Below, piece after piece: positions 45,674-53,629 of a stretch of 64,000 bases of DNA; positions within the stretch are counted from its first letter, which is position 1, and every line of letters starts with the position of its first letter. Below the pieces are notes generated by a model that had not been told where the DNA came from, made no database searches, and worked only from the letters and a program-made list of their open reading frames with translations. The stretch is taken from contig NZ_VYVA01000004.1 in assembly GCF_009193215.1 (NCBI RefSeq), forward strand, positions 62,001-126,000, written 5' to 3'. This DNA is from Flavicella marina. GTDB lineage: Bacteria > Bacteroidota > Bacteroidia > Flavobacteriales > Flavobacteriaceae. A program made the translations under genes and the position numbers.

Positions 45674-46713
45674 TGCTTAGAATAATTACGCGATCTATAA
45701 CAAATACAACCTCCTTTCTTATGCTGTTTTTAGGATTGAGCATGCAGGTTACTGCTCAAATCGATTCTACACGTGTGTTTGTTCATGATGGATATATAGA
45801 GAAAATGCGGGATTATATAGCAATTGAAAACTCTGTTAATAATGATTATGAAATATTTGAATTAAAAAACAACGGTACAGAATTGCAAATTGCACCAAAC
45901 ATCGGAACTAATTACAGAATTCAAGTGAATTATAAATTTATTTTGGCTGGTTTTCAATTTGCTCCGAAACTCTTTCCAGACAACAGAGATAATGATACCA
46001 AAGGAGAAACCAACTCTTTTAATTTTAAAGTAAAAATGGTATTTGACCATTTTTATCATATCGCACAATATTCAAAAAACCAAGGCTACTATTTAAAAAA
46101 CTCTGCAGACTACACAAACATCGATAACGGTTATATCATTTTTCCTGATTTACATTATCAAGCAATTGAATTAGAATCTGGCTACATACACAACTCTAAA
46201 TTTTCGTATCGAAGTATTACCTCGCATATGGAAAGGCAAATTAAAAGTGCTGGTACTTTTATACCGATACTCAAACTAAGGTTTTACAATCTTGACGATA
46301 GATCATCGAGCATAAACACTCAAAAAACCAATAATATTGAATTTACACTCGGTCCAGGTTATGCCTATAATTTTGTCATTGCTAAAAACTTTTACAGTAC
46401 TATAGGCGGATTGGTTAGTTTAGGAAATATACACACAAAACTAACCACCAGATTAGAAAATGAGGCAGCTGTGAGCTATCAAAACAACTTACTTATTCAG
46501 TGGCAAGGAAAAATTGGATTAGGGTATAATGGACGAAAGTTTTATTCAGGAGCATTTGCAACCTTATCTGAAACCAACTACAATCAAGAGCACACTACAG
46601 CAACTAACTTTGAAACAAGAGTCTTTTTCAATTTTTTCGTTGGTTTTAGAATTAAACCACCAAAATTCATTCAGAAAAATGCCGACAAAATTGAGTCAAA
46701 ATTAGGTTTCTAA
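45673..46713 (+). CDS. DUF4421-like outer-membrane barrel protein
   Basis: The 346-residue protein has an N-terminal signal-like segment ending MQVTAQ. It is a beta-rich sequence with many alternating aromatic strands (RIQVNYKFILAGFQFAPKLF; TNFETRVFFNFFVGFRIKPP), as in flavobacterial DUF4421 proteins. The assignment is from memory of the family pattern, not from an alignment. It starts inside the stop of the esterase gene. Probably an outer-membrane barrel; function unknown. Confidence 0.72.
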   Translation: MLRIITRSITNTTSFLMLFLGLSMQVTAQIDSTRVFVHDGYIEKMRDYIAIENSVNNDYEIFELKNNGTELQIAPNIGTNYRIQVNYKFILAGFQFAPKLFPDNRDNDTKGETNSFNFKVKMVFDHFYHIAQYSKNQGYYLKNSADYTNIDNGYIIFPDLHYQAIELESGYIHNSKFSYRSITSHMERQIKSAGTFIPILKLRFYNLDDRSSSINTQKTNNIEFTLGPGYAYNFVIAKNFYSTIGGLVSLGNIHTKLTTRLENEAAVSYQNNLLIQWQGKIGLGYNGRKFYSGAFATLSETNYNQEHTTATNFETRVFFNFFVGFRIKPPKFIQKNADKIESKLGF

Positions 46714-46752
46714 ACAAATATTATTTGTAATTTAACATCAAAAATAAACTTC

Positions 46753-48201
46753 ATGAGACACGTAATTTTTTGCTTTTTTTGTTTGTTATTAGTTTGTTGT
46801 GGCTCAGAATCAGAAGAAAAAAAGGAACAAACAGTACCCAAAGAAAAGCAAGCCAAAGTCTACAAAAAAAGAAGTTTAGAAGAAATCAAATCTTCCGGTG
46901 TCTTGCGAGTATCTACCACCTATAGTTCTACCAGCTATTTTTTATATAAAGGAAAAATAATGGGTTTTGAATACGAATTACTACAACGATTTGCAGAGCA
47001 TTTAGGAGTTCGTCTAGAAATTGAAGTTGCCAACGATATCGATAATTTGATTCCAAACTTAATCAATGGTAAAGTTGATTTAATGGCACATGGACTTACT
47101 GTAACCGCAGAAAGAAAAGCTCAAATAAATTTTTCAGACTACATCTACCTTACGAAACAGGTTTTGGTGCAAAAAAAACCAACTAATTGGCGCCAAATGA
47201 AATGGAGCAGTCTTGAGCGTTCAATTATCCATGATGCAATGGATTTGTTGAATGATACCGTCGCAATTAGAGAAGAAACTTCTTACAGAGAACGAATCGA
47301 AAACTTATCGAATGAATTAGGAGGTACAATTCATATCAAAAAGCTAGATGGTAGTTTAACTACAGATGAAATTATAAAAAAAGTTGCCAAAGGAGAACTA
47401 AAGTATACTATTGCAGATGAAAATATAGCCAAAATAATGGCCTCGTATTACCCAATATTGGATATAAGTGTACCTGTCAGTTTTTCTCAAAAAATAGCTT
47501 GGGCAACCCGAAAAGAAAGTACCGACTTATTAAACGAACTGAACCAGTGGCTTAAAAAATCAAAGAAAACCGTTGACTATTATGTGATCTATAACAAGTA
47601 TTTTAAAAATACTCGTGATTTTAAAAAACGCACAAAAAGTAAATTCTACAGTATCAACAGCCACAAGATTAGCAAATATGATGCACTCATAAAAAAACAC
47701 GCAAAAAAAATTGGCTGGGATTGGAGATTGGTTGCCTCTATCGTATACCAAGAATCAAGGTTCAACCCAAATGCGAAATCCTGGGCAGGTGCAAAAGGCC
47801 TCATGCAAATAATGCCAGCAACAGCTAAAGAGCTTGGTGTTGAGAGTCGATCTGACCCAAACCACAGTATAGAAGGTGGAACAAAGTACTTACAATATCT
47901 TTACAACAAACTGGATAAAATTGAAGACCCTGTTCAAAGGAAAAAGTTCGCTATCGCTTCGTACAACTGCGGATTCTATCATGTTTTAGACGCACGTAAC
48001 TTGGCAAAGAAAAGAGGTTTAAACCCAACCATATGGGACCAAAACGTAGAAGACATACTATTGGAACTCAACTTGAAAAAAAACTATTCAGATCCAGTTG
48101 TAAAGTACGGATATGTGAATGGTATCGAACCTTATAATTATGTCCAAGAAATATTTGAAAGATACAAACATTACCAAGATTTTATTCCGAAAGGAAATTA
48201 A
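46753..48201 (+). CDS. mltF: Membrane-bound lytic murein transglycosylase F
   Basis: The 482-residue lipoprotein (lipobox LVCC) has a substrate-binding-protein-like domain (about 45-280, from GVLRVSTTYSSTSYF) and a C-terminal SLT lysozyme-like domain (about 305-460). The catalytic glutamate is in VYQESRFNPNAKS, and GAKGLMQIMPATAKELGV plus IASYNCGFYHV are typical. MltF cleaves peptidoglycan glycan strands to 1,6-anhydromuropeptides. Length and layout match E. coli MltF. Followed by the TPR gene 21 bases on. Confidence 0.94.
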   Translation: MRHVIFCFFCLLLVCCGSESEEKKEQTVPKEKQAKVYKKRSLEEIKSSGVLRVSTTYSSTSYFLYKGKIMGFEYELLQRFAEHLGVRLEIEVANDIDNLIPNLINGKVDLMAHGLTVTAERKAQINFSDYIYLTKQVLVQKKPTNWRQMKWSSLERSIIHDAMDLLNDTVAIREETSYRERIENLSNELGGTIHIKKLDGSLTTDEIIKKVAKGELKYTIADENIAKIMASYYPILDISVPVSFSQKIAWATRKESTDLLNELNQWLKKSKKTVDYYVIYNKYFKNTRDFKKRTKSKFYSINSHKISKYDALIKKHAKKIGWDWRLVASIVYQESRFNPNAKSWAGAKGLMQIMPATAKELGVESRSDPNHSIEGGTKYLQYLYNKLDKIEDPVQRKKFAIASYNCGFYHVLDARNLAKKRGLNPTIWDQNVEDILLELNLKKNYSDPVVKYGYVNGIEPYNYVQEIFERYKHYQDFIPKGN

Positions 48202-48255
48202 AATAATCCTTAAAGATTTTGTATGTTTAAATCTTCAAAAAAAAATAAACTCTCA

Positions 48256-49122
48256 ATGAAATTTTTTCGTTTACTAGCAGTTGTAATTTTACTAACATCT
48301 TCAGCAACTTCACAAACTTACGAAGAACGTATTGCCGATTTAAGTTGTGAATACATACAAGATATAGACATTACTAATGATGTTGAAATCAGTATGAAAA
48401 AATGCATTCTTCAAGCAAAATTTGAAGTTGAACAAAAACATCCTGAATTAAAGCCAAATATCTCTATTGAAGAATTAAGAGCAAAATACAAAGAAATTTT
48501 TGCTCTAATTTCTAAAAATTGCCCTAGTCTCACCTCCAAAAAGTCAGCTCATAAAAAACACTTAAACTACATTCCTTCAATAAACAAAGAAGCTGTTTTT
48601 AACTTTGATAAAGGGAATAGACTTTCAGATGAAAAAAATTACAAAGCAGCTATCACAGCATACAAAAAAGCCATTCGACTTGATGAAAATTACTGCATGG
48701 CTTATGATCAATTAGGAATCGCTCATATGCAAATTAACGAAACAAAAAAAGCGATTAAATTTTTTAAAACATCTTTAAAATTATTTCCTGAAGGAGACAT
48801 CGCTTTGTTAAATATCGGTGAAGCCTATTTATCATTAGAAGACATAAAAGATGCTTCTGTGTATTTTAGCACACTACTCTCATACTACCCTACAAATGCA
48901 GATGCTTATTTAGGATTGTCTAAAACTGAGCTTTTAGATGAATTGAATGAACCAGCCCTTTTACATGCAATTTTTGCAGCAAATAATTCTGATACAAACG
49001 ACGAAGTAAACAGTAAAGCATACAAAATTATCGATGATATTTACAACGTACTGAAGAACAAGGGACAGATTGAAATATTTAACAATATTGCTAAAGAAAA
49101 TAATTTCGTTTACAACAAATAA
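48256..49122 (+). CDS. Secreted TPR-repeat protein
   Basis: The protein of about 288 residues has a signal peptide at the ATG at 48256 (MKFFRLLAVVILLTSSATSQ); an in-frame ATG at 48223 would give a lysine-rich extension. The N-terminal 100 residues hold the segment CEYIQDIDITNDVEISMKKC (a Cys pair). TPR units follow (about 125-260), for example YKAAITAYKKAIRLDENYCMAYDQLG (split as YKAAITAYKKAI and CMAYDQLG) and KKAIKFFKTSLKLFPEGD. It probably scaffolds an envelope complex. It may be cotranscribed with mltF. Confidence 0.85.
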   Translation: MKFFRLLAVVILLTSSATSQTYEERIADLSCEYIQDIDITNDVEISMKKCILQAKFEVEQKHPELKPNISIEELRAKYKEIFALISKNCPSLTSKKSAHKKHLNYIPSINKEAVFNFDKGNRLSDEKNYKAAITAYKKAIRLDENYCMAYDQLGIAHMQINETKKAIKFFKTSLKLFPEGDIALLNIGEAYLSLEDIKDASVYFSTLLSYYPTNADAYLGLSKTELLDELNEPALLHAIFAANNSDTNDEVNSKAYKIIDDIYNVLKNKGQIEIFNNIAKENNFVYNK

Positions 49123-49228
49123 ATAAGTTCAATTATTTTTTACATTTATAACAAGATCCAAAATCAAGTTATAAATACTTGTAATGAAACTCAAAAACTT
49201 TACCGTTAACAACAAGCGTATATCGATT

Positions 49229-50965
49229 TTATATTCTACTTTGATAAGTGAATAAATCAAAATATCTTCCTTGTTTAGAGATCAACTCATCGTGTTTTCC
49301 ACGTTCTACTATATTCCCTTCTTCAACTACCAAGATCTGATCTGCTTGTTGAATTGTGCTGAGTCGATGTGCAATTACAAAAGTCGTTCTATTTTTCATT
49401 AATTCTTGTAAACTCTTCTGAATAAAACTTTCACTTTGTGTATCTAAATTCGAAGTTGCCTCATCTAATATTATTATTTTTGGATTTGCCAATATGGCTC
49501 GAGCAATAGATATTCTTTGGCGCTGACCTCCAGAAAGTTTTACACCTCTCTCTCCTATTACAGTTTCTAATCCATTTTCAAATCGATCCGTAAATTCATC
49601 GACATAAGCAGCCTTAACCGCATGCATTAAATCTTCTTCATTTGCACCAGGATTCGGAAATAATATATTTTCTCGAATCGTTCCTTCATATAAAAAGTCG
49701 TCTTGCAAAACAACTGCCAAATGTTGTCGATAACTACTCAAATTCACTTTCGACAAATCATTTCCATCCAACAAAACCTTACCCTGTGTCGGATTTAAAA
49801 AAGTAGCTACCAAACCTGCAATTGTAGATTTTCCTGAACCCGAAGACCCAACCAAAGCAGTAACCGATCCTGCTGGAGCATCAAAACTAACACCATGCAG
49901 CACCTCTTTATCTTCTTCATAAGCGAAAGAAACCTCTTCAAAATTCACATCCCCAACAATACCATCAATAATTTCCGTTCGCTCTTCTGGATTGTCTTCT
50001 TCATCCATTTCCATCAATTCTTGGGTTCTATCTAACCCCGCCATTGCTTCCGTTAATTGACTTCCTATATTACTCATCTGCACAATGGGAGCAATCATAA
50101 AACCTAGGAATAAGGTAAATGATATAAACTCACCATAGGTCATGGTATTGTCCATCATAAAGTAACCACCAATCCCCATAATCCCTGCTGATGCCAATCC
50201 GAGTAAAAACGTAGAACTACTTGTTATCAATGCTGTAGCTGTTAAACTTTTTTTCACATTTAAAAACAACCGCTCTACACCTAACTCAAAGGTTTTACTC
50301 TCTTGTGCTTCAGCATTAAATCCTTTGATTACTCTAATTCCGTTCAAGGTTTCTGTAAGACGCCCTTTTACTTCTGCATTTATTTTTCCTCTATCTTTAA
50401 AAATTGGACGTATATATCCGAATGCTTTCAATGCTACAAATGCAAAAATAGAAACCGGTAGTAAGACAAAAAACGTCATTAAAGCATTGATTTTTATCAA
50501 AATCACCAACGAAATTATTGCGGTAAAAGTACCACCAACTAATTGAACCAAACCAGTCCCTACTAAGTTTCGAACACCTTCTACATCAGACATTACGCGG
50601 CTTACCAAAGCTCCTGACTTATTGTTGTCGAAAAAACGGATAGGTAATCTCAATAGTTTTTTCTGTACCTGTGCCCTCAATAACGAAATAAGATGCTGTG
50701 CCTCTACACTCAACAACCGCGTCAATGCAAAAGAACTTAAAGCTTGAATTAAGATTGCAAAACAAACTGCACCAAGCAACCATAATAAATTATGTAGGTC
50801 TTTTGAAGGAATAACATCGTCAATCAAAGTTTTACTAGAATAAGGCAACACCATACCTGCCAAACTTCTAAAAATAATTAATATAATTCCGATAAATACT
50901 ATTTTTTTTCTAGGCCAAATATATTCTCTAAATGCCCAACCGAAGGAAACTTTCTTTTTACTCAT
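49229..50965 (-). CDS. ABC-type exporter, transmembrane and ATPase half-transporter (MsbA-like)
   Basis: The 578-residue half-transporter has an N-terminal six-span membrane domain (about 15-310) and a C-terminal ABC ATPase. Walker A is VGSSGSGKSTI, the signature LSGGQRQRISIARAI, Walker B IIILDEAT and the H-loop IAHRL, all intact. It should act as a homodimer. MsbA-type lipid flippase or a drug exporter are both possible; the sequence is of the general MsbA/LmrA class common in Bacteroidetes. A -7-like TATATTTG lies upstream at about 50993. Single gene. Confidence 0.93.
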   Translation of the reverse strand: MSKKKVSFGWAFREYIWPRKKIVFIGIILIIFRSLAGMVLPYSSKTLIDDVIPSKDLHNLLWLLGAVCFAILIQALSSFALTRLLSVEAQHLISLLRAQVQKKLLRLPIRFFDNNKSGALVSRVMSDVEGVRNLVGTGLVQLVGGTFTAIISLVILIKINALMTFFVLLPVSIFAFVALKAFGYIRPIFKDRGKINAEVKGRLTETLNGIRVIKGFNAEAQESKTFELGVERLFLNVKKSLTATALITSSSTFLLGLASAGIMGIGGYFMMDNTMTYGEFISFTLFLGFMIAPIVQMSNIGSQLTEAMAGLDRTQELMEMDEEDNPEERTEIIDGIVGDVNFEEVSFAYEEDKEVLHGVSFDAPAGSVTALVGSSGSGKSTIAGLVATFLNPTQGKVLLDGNDLSKVNLSSYRQHLAVVLQDDFLYEGTIRENILFPNPGANEEDLMHAVKAAYVDEFTDRFENGLETVIGERGVKLSGGQRQRISIARAILANPKIIILDEATSNLDTQSESFIQKSLQELMKNRTTFVIAHRLSTIQQADQILVVEEGNIVERGKHDELISKQGRYFDLFTYQSRI

Positions 50966-51064
50966 AATTTTATTTACACGAAAACCACGCCAAATATATA
51001 TTTTGACAAATCGTCATATATAGTCACATGTCAACACTTAAAAATAAACTTTTTCTATAACTAT

Positions 51065-51096
51065 TTGGATTTCAACTAAAAAAACAATTATATTTG
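51065..51096 (+). promoter_or_regulatory. Bacteroidetes-type promoter of the SPFH operon
   Basis: TTG (51065-51067), a 21-base spacer and TATATTTG (51089-51096) fit the consensus. It is 35 bases upstream of the SPFH ATG and is abutted directly by the tandem repeat at 51097-51118. Confidence 0.7.
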
Positions 51097-51118
51097 TGAT
51101 ATCATTTTGATATCATTT
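51097..51118 (+). promoter_or_regulatory. Tandem 11-bp palindromic repeat, candidate operator
   Basis: TGATATCATTT occurs twice in perfect tandem; each copy contains the 8-bp palindrome TGATATCA. The centres are 11 bp apart, one helical turn, and the block covers the presumed transcription start just after the -7 element. Ribbon-helix-helix repressors such as Arc bind half-sites about one turn apart. The operon's last gene encodes such a protein, so autoregulation is proposed. Confidence 0.5.
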
Positions 51119-51131
51119 TAAATTTAACACT

Positions 51132-51992
51132 ATGAACCAAGAAAAAACTATCAAACCCGTTAACGGATACCTAATGTTGGTAATCGTCCTAGCATTATTT
51201 ATAGGCGGAATCTATGCACTGTTCAGTACTAACAAAGGCGTATTTGCAGCTTTACCCGTAGTTGCCGTATTTCTATCTTTAGGTTTCATTCTAGTAAACC
51301 CGAATGCATCTAAAGTTCTATTGTTATTCGGTAAATACATTGGAACTGTTAAAACCAACGGCTTATTTTGGGCAAATCCATTTTTTAGAAAGAAAAAAAT
51401 ATCGTTACGAGCGAGTAATTTCGATAGTGAACGACTAAAAGTAAACGACAAACTCGGAAATCCTATTATGATAAGTACTATTTTAGTTTGGCGAGTTACA
51501 GATACGTACAAAGCTGCGTTTGACGTAGACAATTTCGAAAATTTTGTACGTGTACAAACGGATGCTGCTGTAAGAAAACTAGCAAGTATGTATCCCTATG
51601 ACAATTTTGCAGACGAAGGTCATGCAGAAGATATTACATTAAGATCTAGTGTCAATGAGGTTAGCGAAGCCTTAGAAAAAGAAATAGAAGAACGCTTGTC
51701 AATAGCAGGAATTGAAGTTTTAGAAGCTAGAATTGGATATTTGGCCTATGCTCAAGAAATTGCAAATGCCATGTTGAAAAGACAGCAAGCGACTGCCATT
51801 GTTGCGGCAAGACATAAAATTGTTGAAGGAGCAGTTAGTATGGTAGAAATGGCCTTAGAAGAGTTGAATAAAAAAGACATCGTAGAACTTGATGAAGAAA
51901 GAAAAGCAGCCATGGTAAGCAATCTGATGGTGATTCTCTGTGGTGACAAAGAAGCATCTCCCGTTTTGAATACCGGAACATTAAATCATTAA
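51132..51992 (+). CDS. SPFH/Band 7 domain membrane protein
   Basis: The 286-residue protein has two N-terminal membrane spans (about 12-30 and 35-53). The SPFH/Band 7 domain follows (about 60-235): NASKVLLLFGKYIGTVKTNG, split as VLLLFGKY and NGLFWANPFF, then STILVWRVTDTYKAAFDVD and EVLEARIGYLAYAQEIANAM. SPFH proteins oligomerise into membrane microdomain scaffolds and often regulate proteases or stress sensors. It is the first gene of four closely spaced genes (gaps of 2-4 bases) ending in a small DNA-binding protein. No partner protease is visible. Confidence 0.93.
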   Translation: MNQEKTIKPVNGYLMLVIVLALFIGGIYALFSTNKGVFAALPVVAVFLSLGFILVNPNASKVLLLFGKYIGTVKTNGLFWANPFFRKKKISLRASNFDSERLKVNDKLGNPIMISTILVWRVTDTYKAAFDVDNFENFVRVQTDAAVRKLASMYPYDNFADEGHAEDITLRSSVNEVSEALEKEIEERLSIAGIEVLEARIGYLAYAQEIANAMLKRQQATAIVAARHKIVEGAVSMVEMALEELNKKDIVELDEERKAAMVSNLMVILCGDKEASPVLNTGTLNH

Positions 51993-51995
51993 GAA

Positions 51996-52154
51996 ATGAA
52001 AGAATACAAAGTAATTACATGGAAAATGGGTCTGACCAAAAACAACGAACGTTTAGAGGACACCCTTAACGATTTTGCTAGAGCCGGTTGGGAAGCTAAA
52101 CATATCTCAGACAACCATGCGAGAATCGTATTTGAAAGAGAAAAAAATCGTTAA
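51996..52154 (+). CDS. Small DUF4177-like protein (52 residues)
   Basis: The frame MKEYKVITWKMGLTKNNERL continues to 52 residues, with LEDTLNDFARAGWEAKHIS resembling the core of the DUF4177 family (a conserved LN...GWE). No signal peptide or membrane span. The ATG is three bases after the SPFH stop, and the next ATG is two bases after its own stop, which makes it a genuine gene of the operon. Function unknown. Confidence 0.8.
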   Translation: MKEYKVITWKMGLTKNNERLEDTLNDFARAGWEAKHISDNHARIVFEREKNR

Positions 52155-52156
52155 AA

Positions 52157-52645
52157 ATGAAAGTTTTTATTGAAGAACAACGCTTTACTCAAAGATGGTT
52201 ATTGATTGTAATTTTTATTTCAATGATACCCCCAATTGCCATCATCATCAACACTTATGTTAAGAGTAATCAGATGTCAACAACAGAATTCATTTCAGCT
52301 TTAACCCTGGTTACACTAAGTTGTTGCGTAATTTTTATCTTTAAGTTGAAAACTAGAATCGATGAGTTTGGAATTCATTATAAGTTTTTTCCTTTCCACA
52401 TACGCAAAAGAATTATTTCTTGGAACGAAATTACATCTATCGAAGTTCGAAAATACGACGCCGTGTCTAAATATGGAGGTTGGGGATTAAAAGGTGGAGC
52501 TTTTTGGAATAAAAACAAAGGTCAGGCGATCAATGTAAAAGGTGATATTGGAATTCAATTACTATTGAAAAAGGGTAAAAAATTATTAATAGGCACTCAA
52601 AAAAAAGAAGAAGCCATTCAAGTAATCAAAAACTACCAAAAATAG
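52157..52645 (+). CDS. Membrane protein with PH-like cytoplasmic domain, unknown function
   Basis: The 162-residue protein has two membrane spans (about 14-32 and 45-64). A beta-rich cytoplasmic domain follows, with DEFGIHYKFFPFHIRKRIISW (split as DEFGIHYKFFPF and KRIISWNEI) and YGGWGLKGG. The pattern resembles bacterial PH-like domains but is not a firm match. It is the third gene of the SPFH operon, two bases after the DUF4177-like gene and four before the ribbon-helix-helix gene. Confidence 0.78.
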   Translation: MKVFIEEQRFTQRWLLIVIFISMIPPIAIIINTYVKSNQMSTTEFISALTLVTLSCCVIFIFKLKTRIDEFGIHYKFFPFHIRKRIISWNEITSIEVRKYDAVSKYGGWGLKGGAFWNKNKGQAINVKGDIGIQLLLKKGKKLLIGTQKKEEAIQVIKNYQK

Positions 52646-52649
52646 GTAT

Positions 52650-52814
52650 ATGGCAAAAAAGAAAGCATTTGCATTAAGAATAAATGAAGACATGTTGAAA
52701 GCCATCGAAAAATGGGCCTCAGACGAATTTCGATCTACCAATGGACAGATTGAATGGATGCTTATGCAAAGCCTCAAAGAAAATAAAAGAACCCCTAAGA
52801 AAAAAGACGAGTAG
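52650..52814 (+). CDS. Arc-family ribbon-helix-helix DNA-binding protein (54 residues)
   Basis: MAKKKAFALRINEDMLKAIE begins a 54-residue protein. The beta strand (KAFALRIN) and two helices (EDMLKAIEKWASDEF; TNGQIEWMLMQSLKENKR) fit the Arc/MetJ ribbon-helix-helix fold, with a lysine-rich tail. Such proteins bind DNA as dimers through the beta strand. It is the last gene of the SPFH operon, and a tandem palindrome at the operon promoter is a candidate target. Its 3' end forms one arm of a terminator shared with msrA. Confidence 0.85.
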   Translation: MAKKKAFALRINEDMLKAIEKWASDEFRSTNGQIEWMLMQSLKENKRTPKKKDE

Positions 52815-52831
52815 CTACTGCTCGTCTTTTT
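52801..52831. terminator. Bidirectional terminator embedded in two convergent coding ends
   Basis: AAAAAGACGAG/CTCGTCTTTTT with a nine-base loop TAGCTACTG spans the end of the ribbon-helix-helix gene and the end of msrA. Both stop codons (TAG at 52812-52814 and, on the minus strand, 52817-52815) are in the loop. Confidence 0.75.
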
Positions 52832-53450
52832 CTTTTAACAACTCTGGATATGCCGACTTAAAACGATTTAACCTTGGAATTGATACATTCTTAACATATC
52901 CATTGTTTGGATGTAATTTCTCATAATTCTGATGGTAATCTTCTGCTTTATAAAATTTTTCAAATGCAACAATCTCAGTAACCATTTTTCCTTTATAAAC
53001 TGATGTATTCAATATAGAAAACATGTTTTTTGCCTGTTGTTTTTCTTTTGCTGTCTGGTAAAAAATAATACTTCTATACTGCGATCCAAAATCTGGATTT
53101 TGCCCATAAGTTGTAGCGTCTTGACTTCCAAAATACACTTCCAATAACTCTTCAAAACTAACCACATCAGGCCTGTAATATACCGCAACTGTTTCTGCAT
53201 GTCCTGTATTTCCTGTACCTGTAGATCTGTATGTAGGGTTTTTAGTGTGACCACCTGAATAACCAGAAACAGCTTCTTCTACTCCTTTTACACTCTCATA
53301 GATAGCTTCAACACACCAAAAACAACCACTTGCAAAATACGCGACTTTTAATTCTCCAGATTTTAGTTGCTTCTTAAACTCTTGTCCAAAAACATTTCCT
53401 GAAAGCATCAATAAAAAAATAGCCGTACTTATAATTTGATTCCTTTTCAT
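52815..53450 (-). CDS. msrA: Secreted peptide-methionine (S)-S-oxide reductase
   Basis: MsrA repairs oxidised methionine in proteins. The 211-residue protein has a signal peptide (MKRNQIISTAIFLLMLSGNVFGQ), so it should act in the periplasm. The catalytic GCFWC motif is at Cys43/Cys46, followed by GVEEAVSGYSGGHTKNPTY, GHAETVAVYY and YFGSQDATTYGQNPDFGSQYRS, all typical (each given in part). The C terminus lacks an obvious resolving-cysteine motif, so recycling probably uses Cys46 or an outside partner. It converges on the SPFH operon with adjacent stop codons. Confidence 0.95.
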   Translation of the reverse strand: MKRNQIISTAIFLLMLSGNVFGQEFKKQLKSGELKVAYFASGCFWCVEAIYESVKGVEEAVSGYSGGHTKNPTYRSTGTGNTGHAETVAVYYRPDVVSFEELLEVYFGSQDATTYGQNPDFGSQYRSIIFYQTAKEKQQAKNMFSILNTSVYKGKMVTEIVAFEKFYKAEDYHQNYEKLHPNNGYVKNVSIPRLNRFKSAYPELLKEKDEQ

Positions 53451-53576
53451 TTTATTTATCGTATTAAAAATTTATTAATTGGTACGAATAATCTTCGATT
53501 CATTACAATAATAATTCTATCTAATGTATCCAAATAATCATCACATCAAAAAACTTTTCTTGAAGTCTCTTTTTTG

Positions 53577-53607
53577 TTGTTTATCGCCTTTTGAATTCCT
53601 ACATTTG
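53577..53607 (+). promoter_or_regulatory. Bacteroidetes-type promoter of dnaX
   Basis: TTG (53577-53579), a 20-base spacer and TACATTTG (53600-53607) fit the consensus. This supports the ATG at 53630 and argues against a TTG start at 53591 lying inside the promoter. Confidence 0.65.
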
Positions 53608-53629
53608 TTTTTCAATTTTTTGCGCATTT

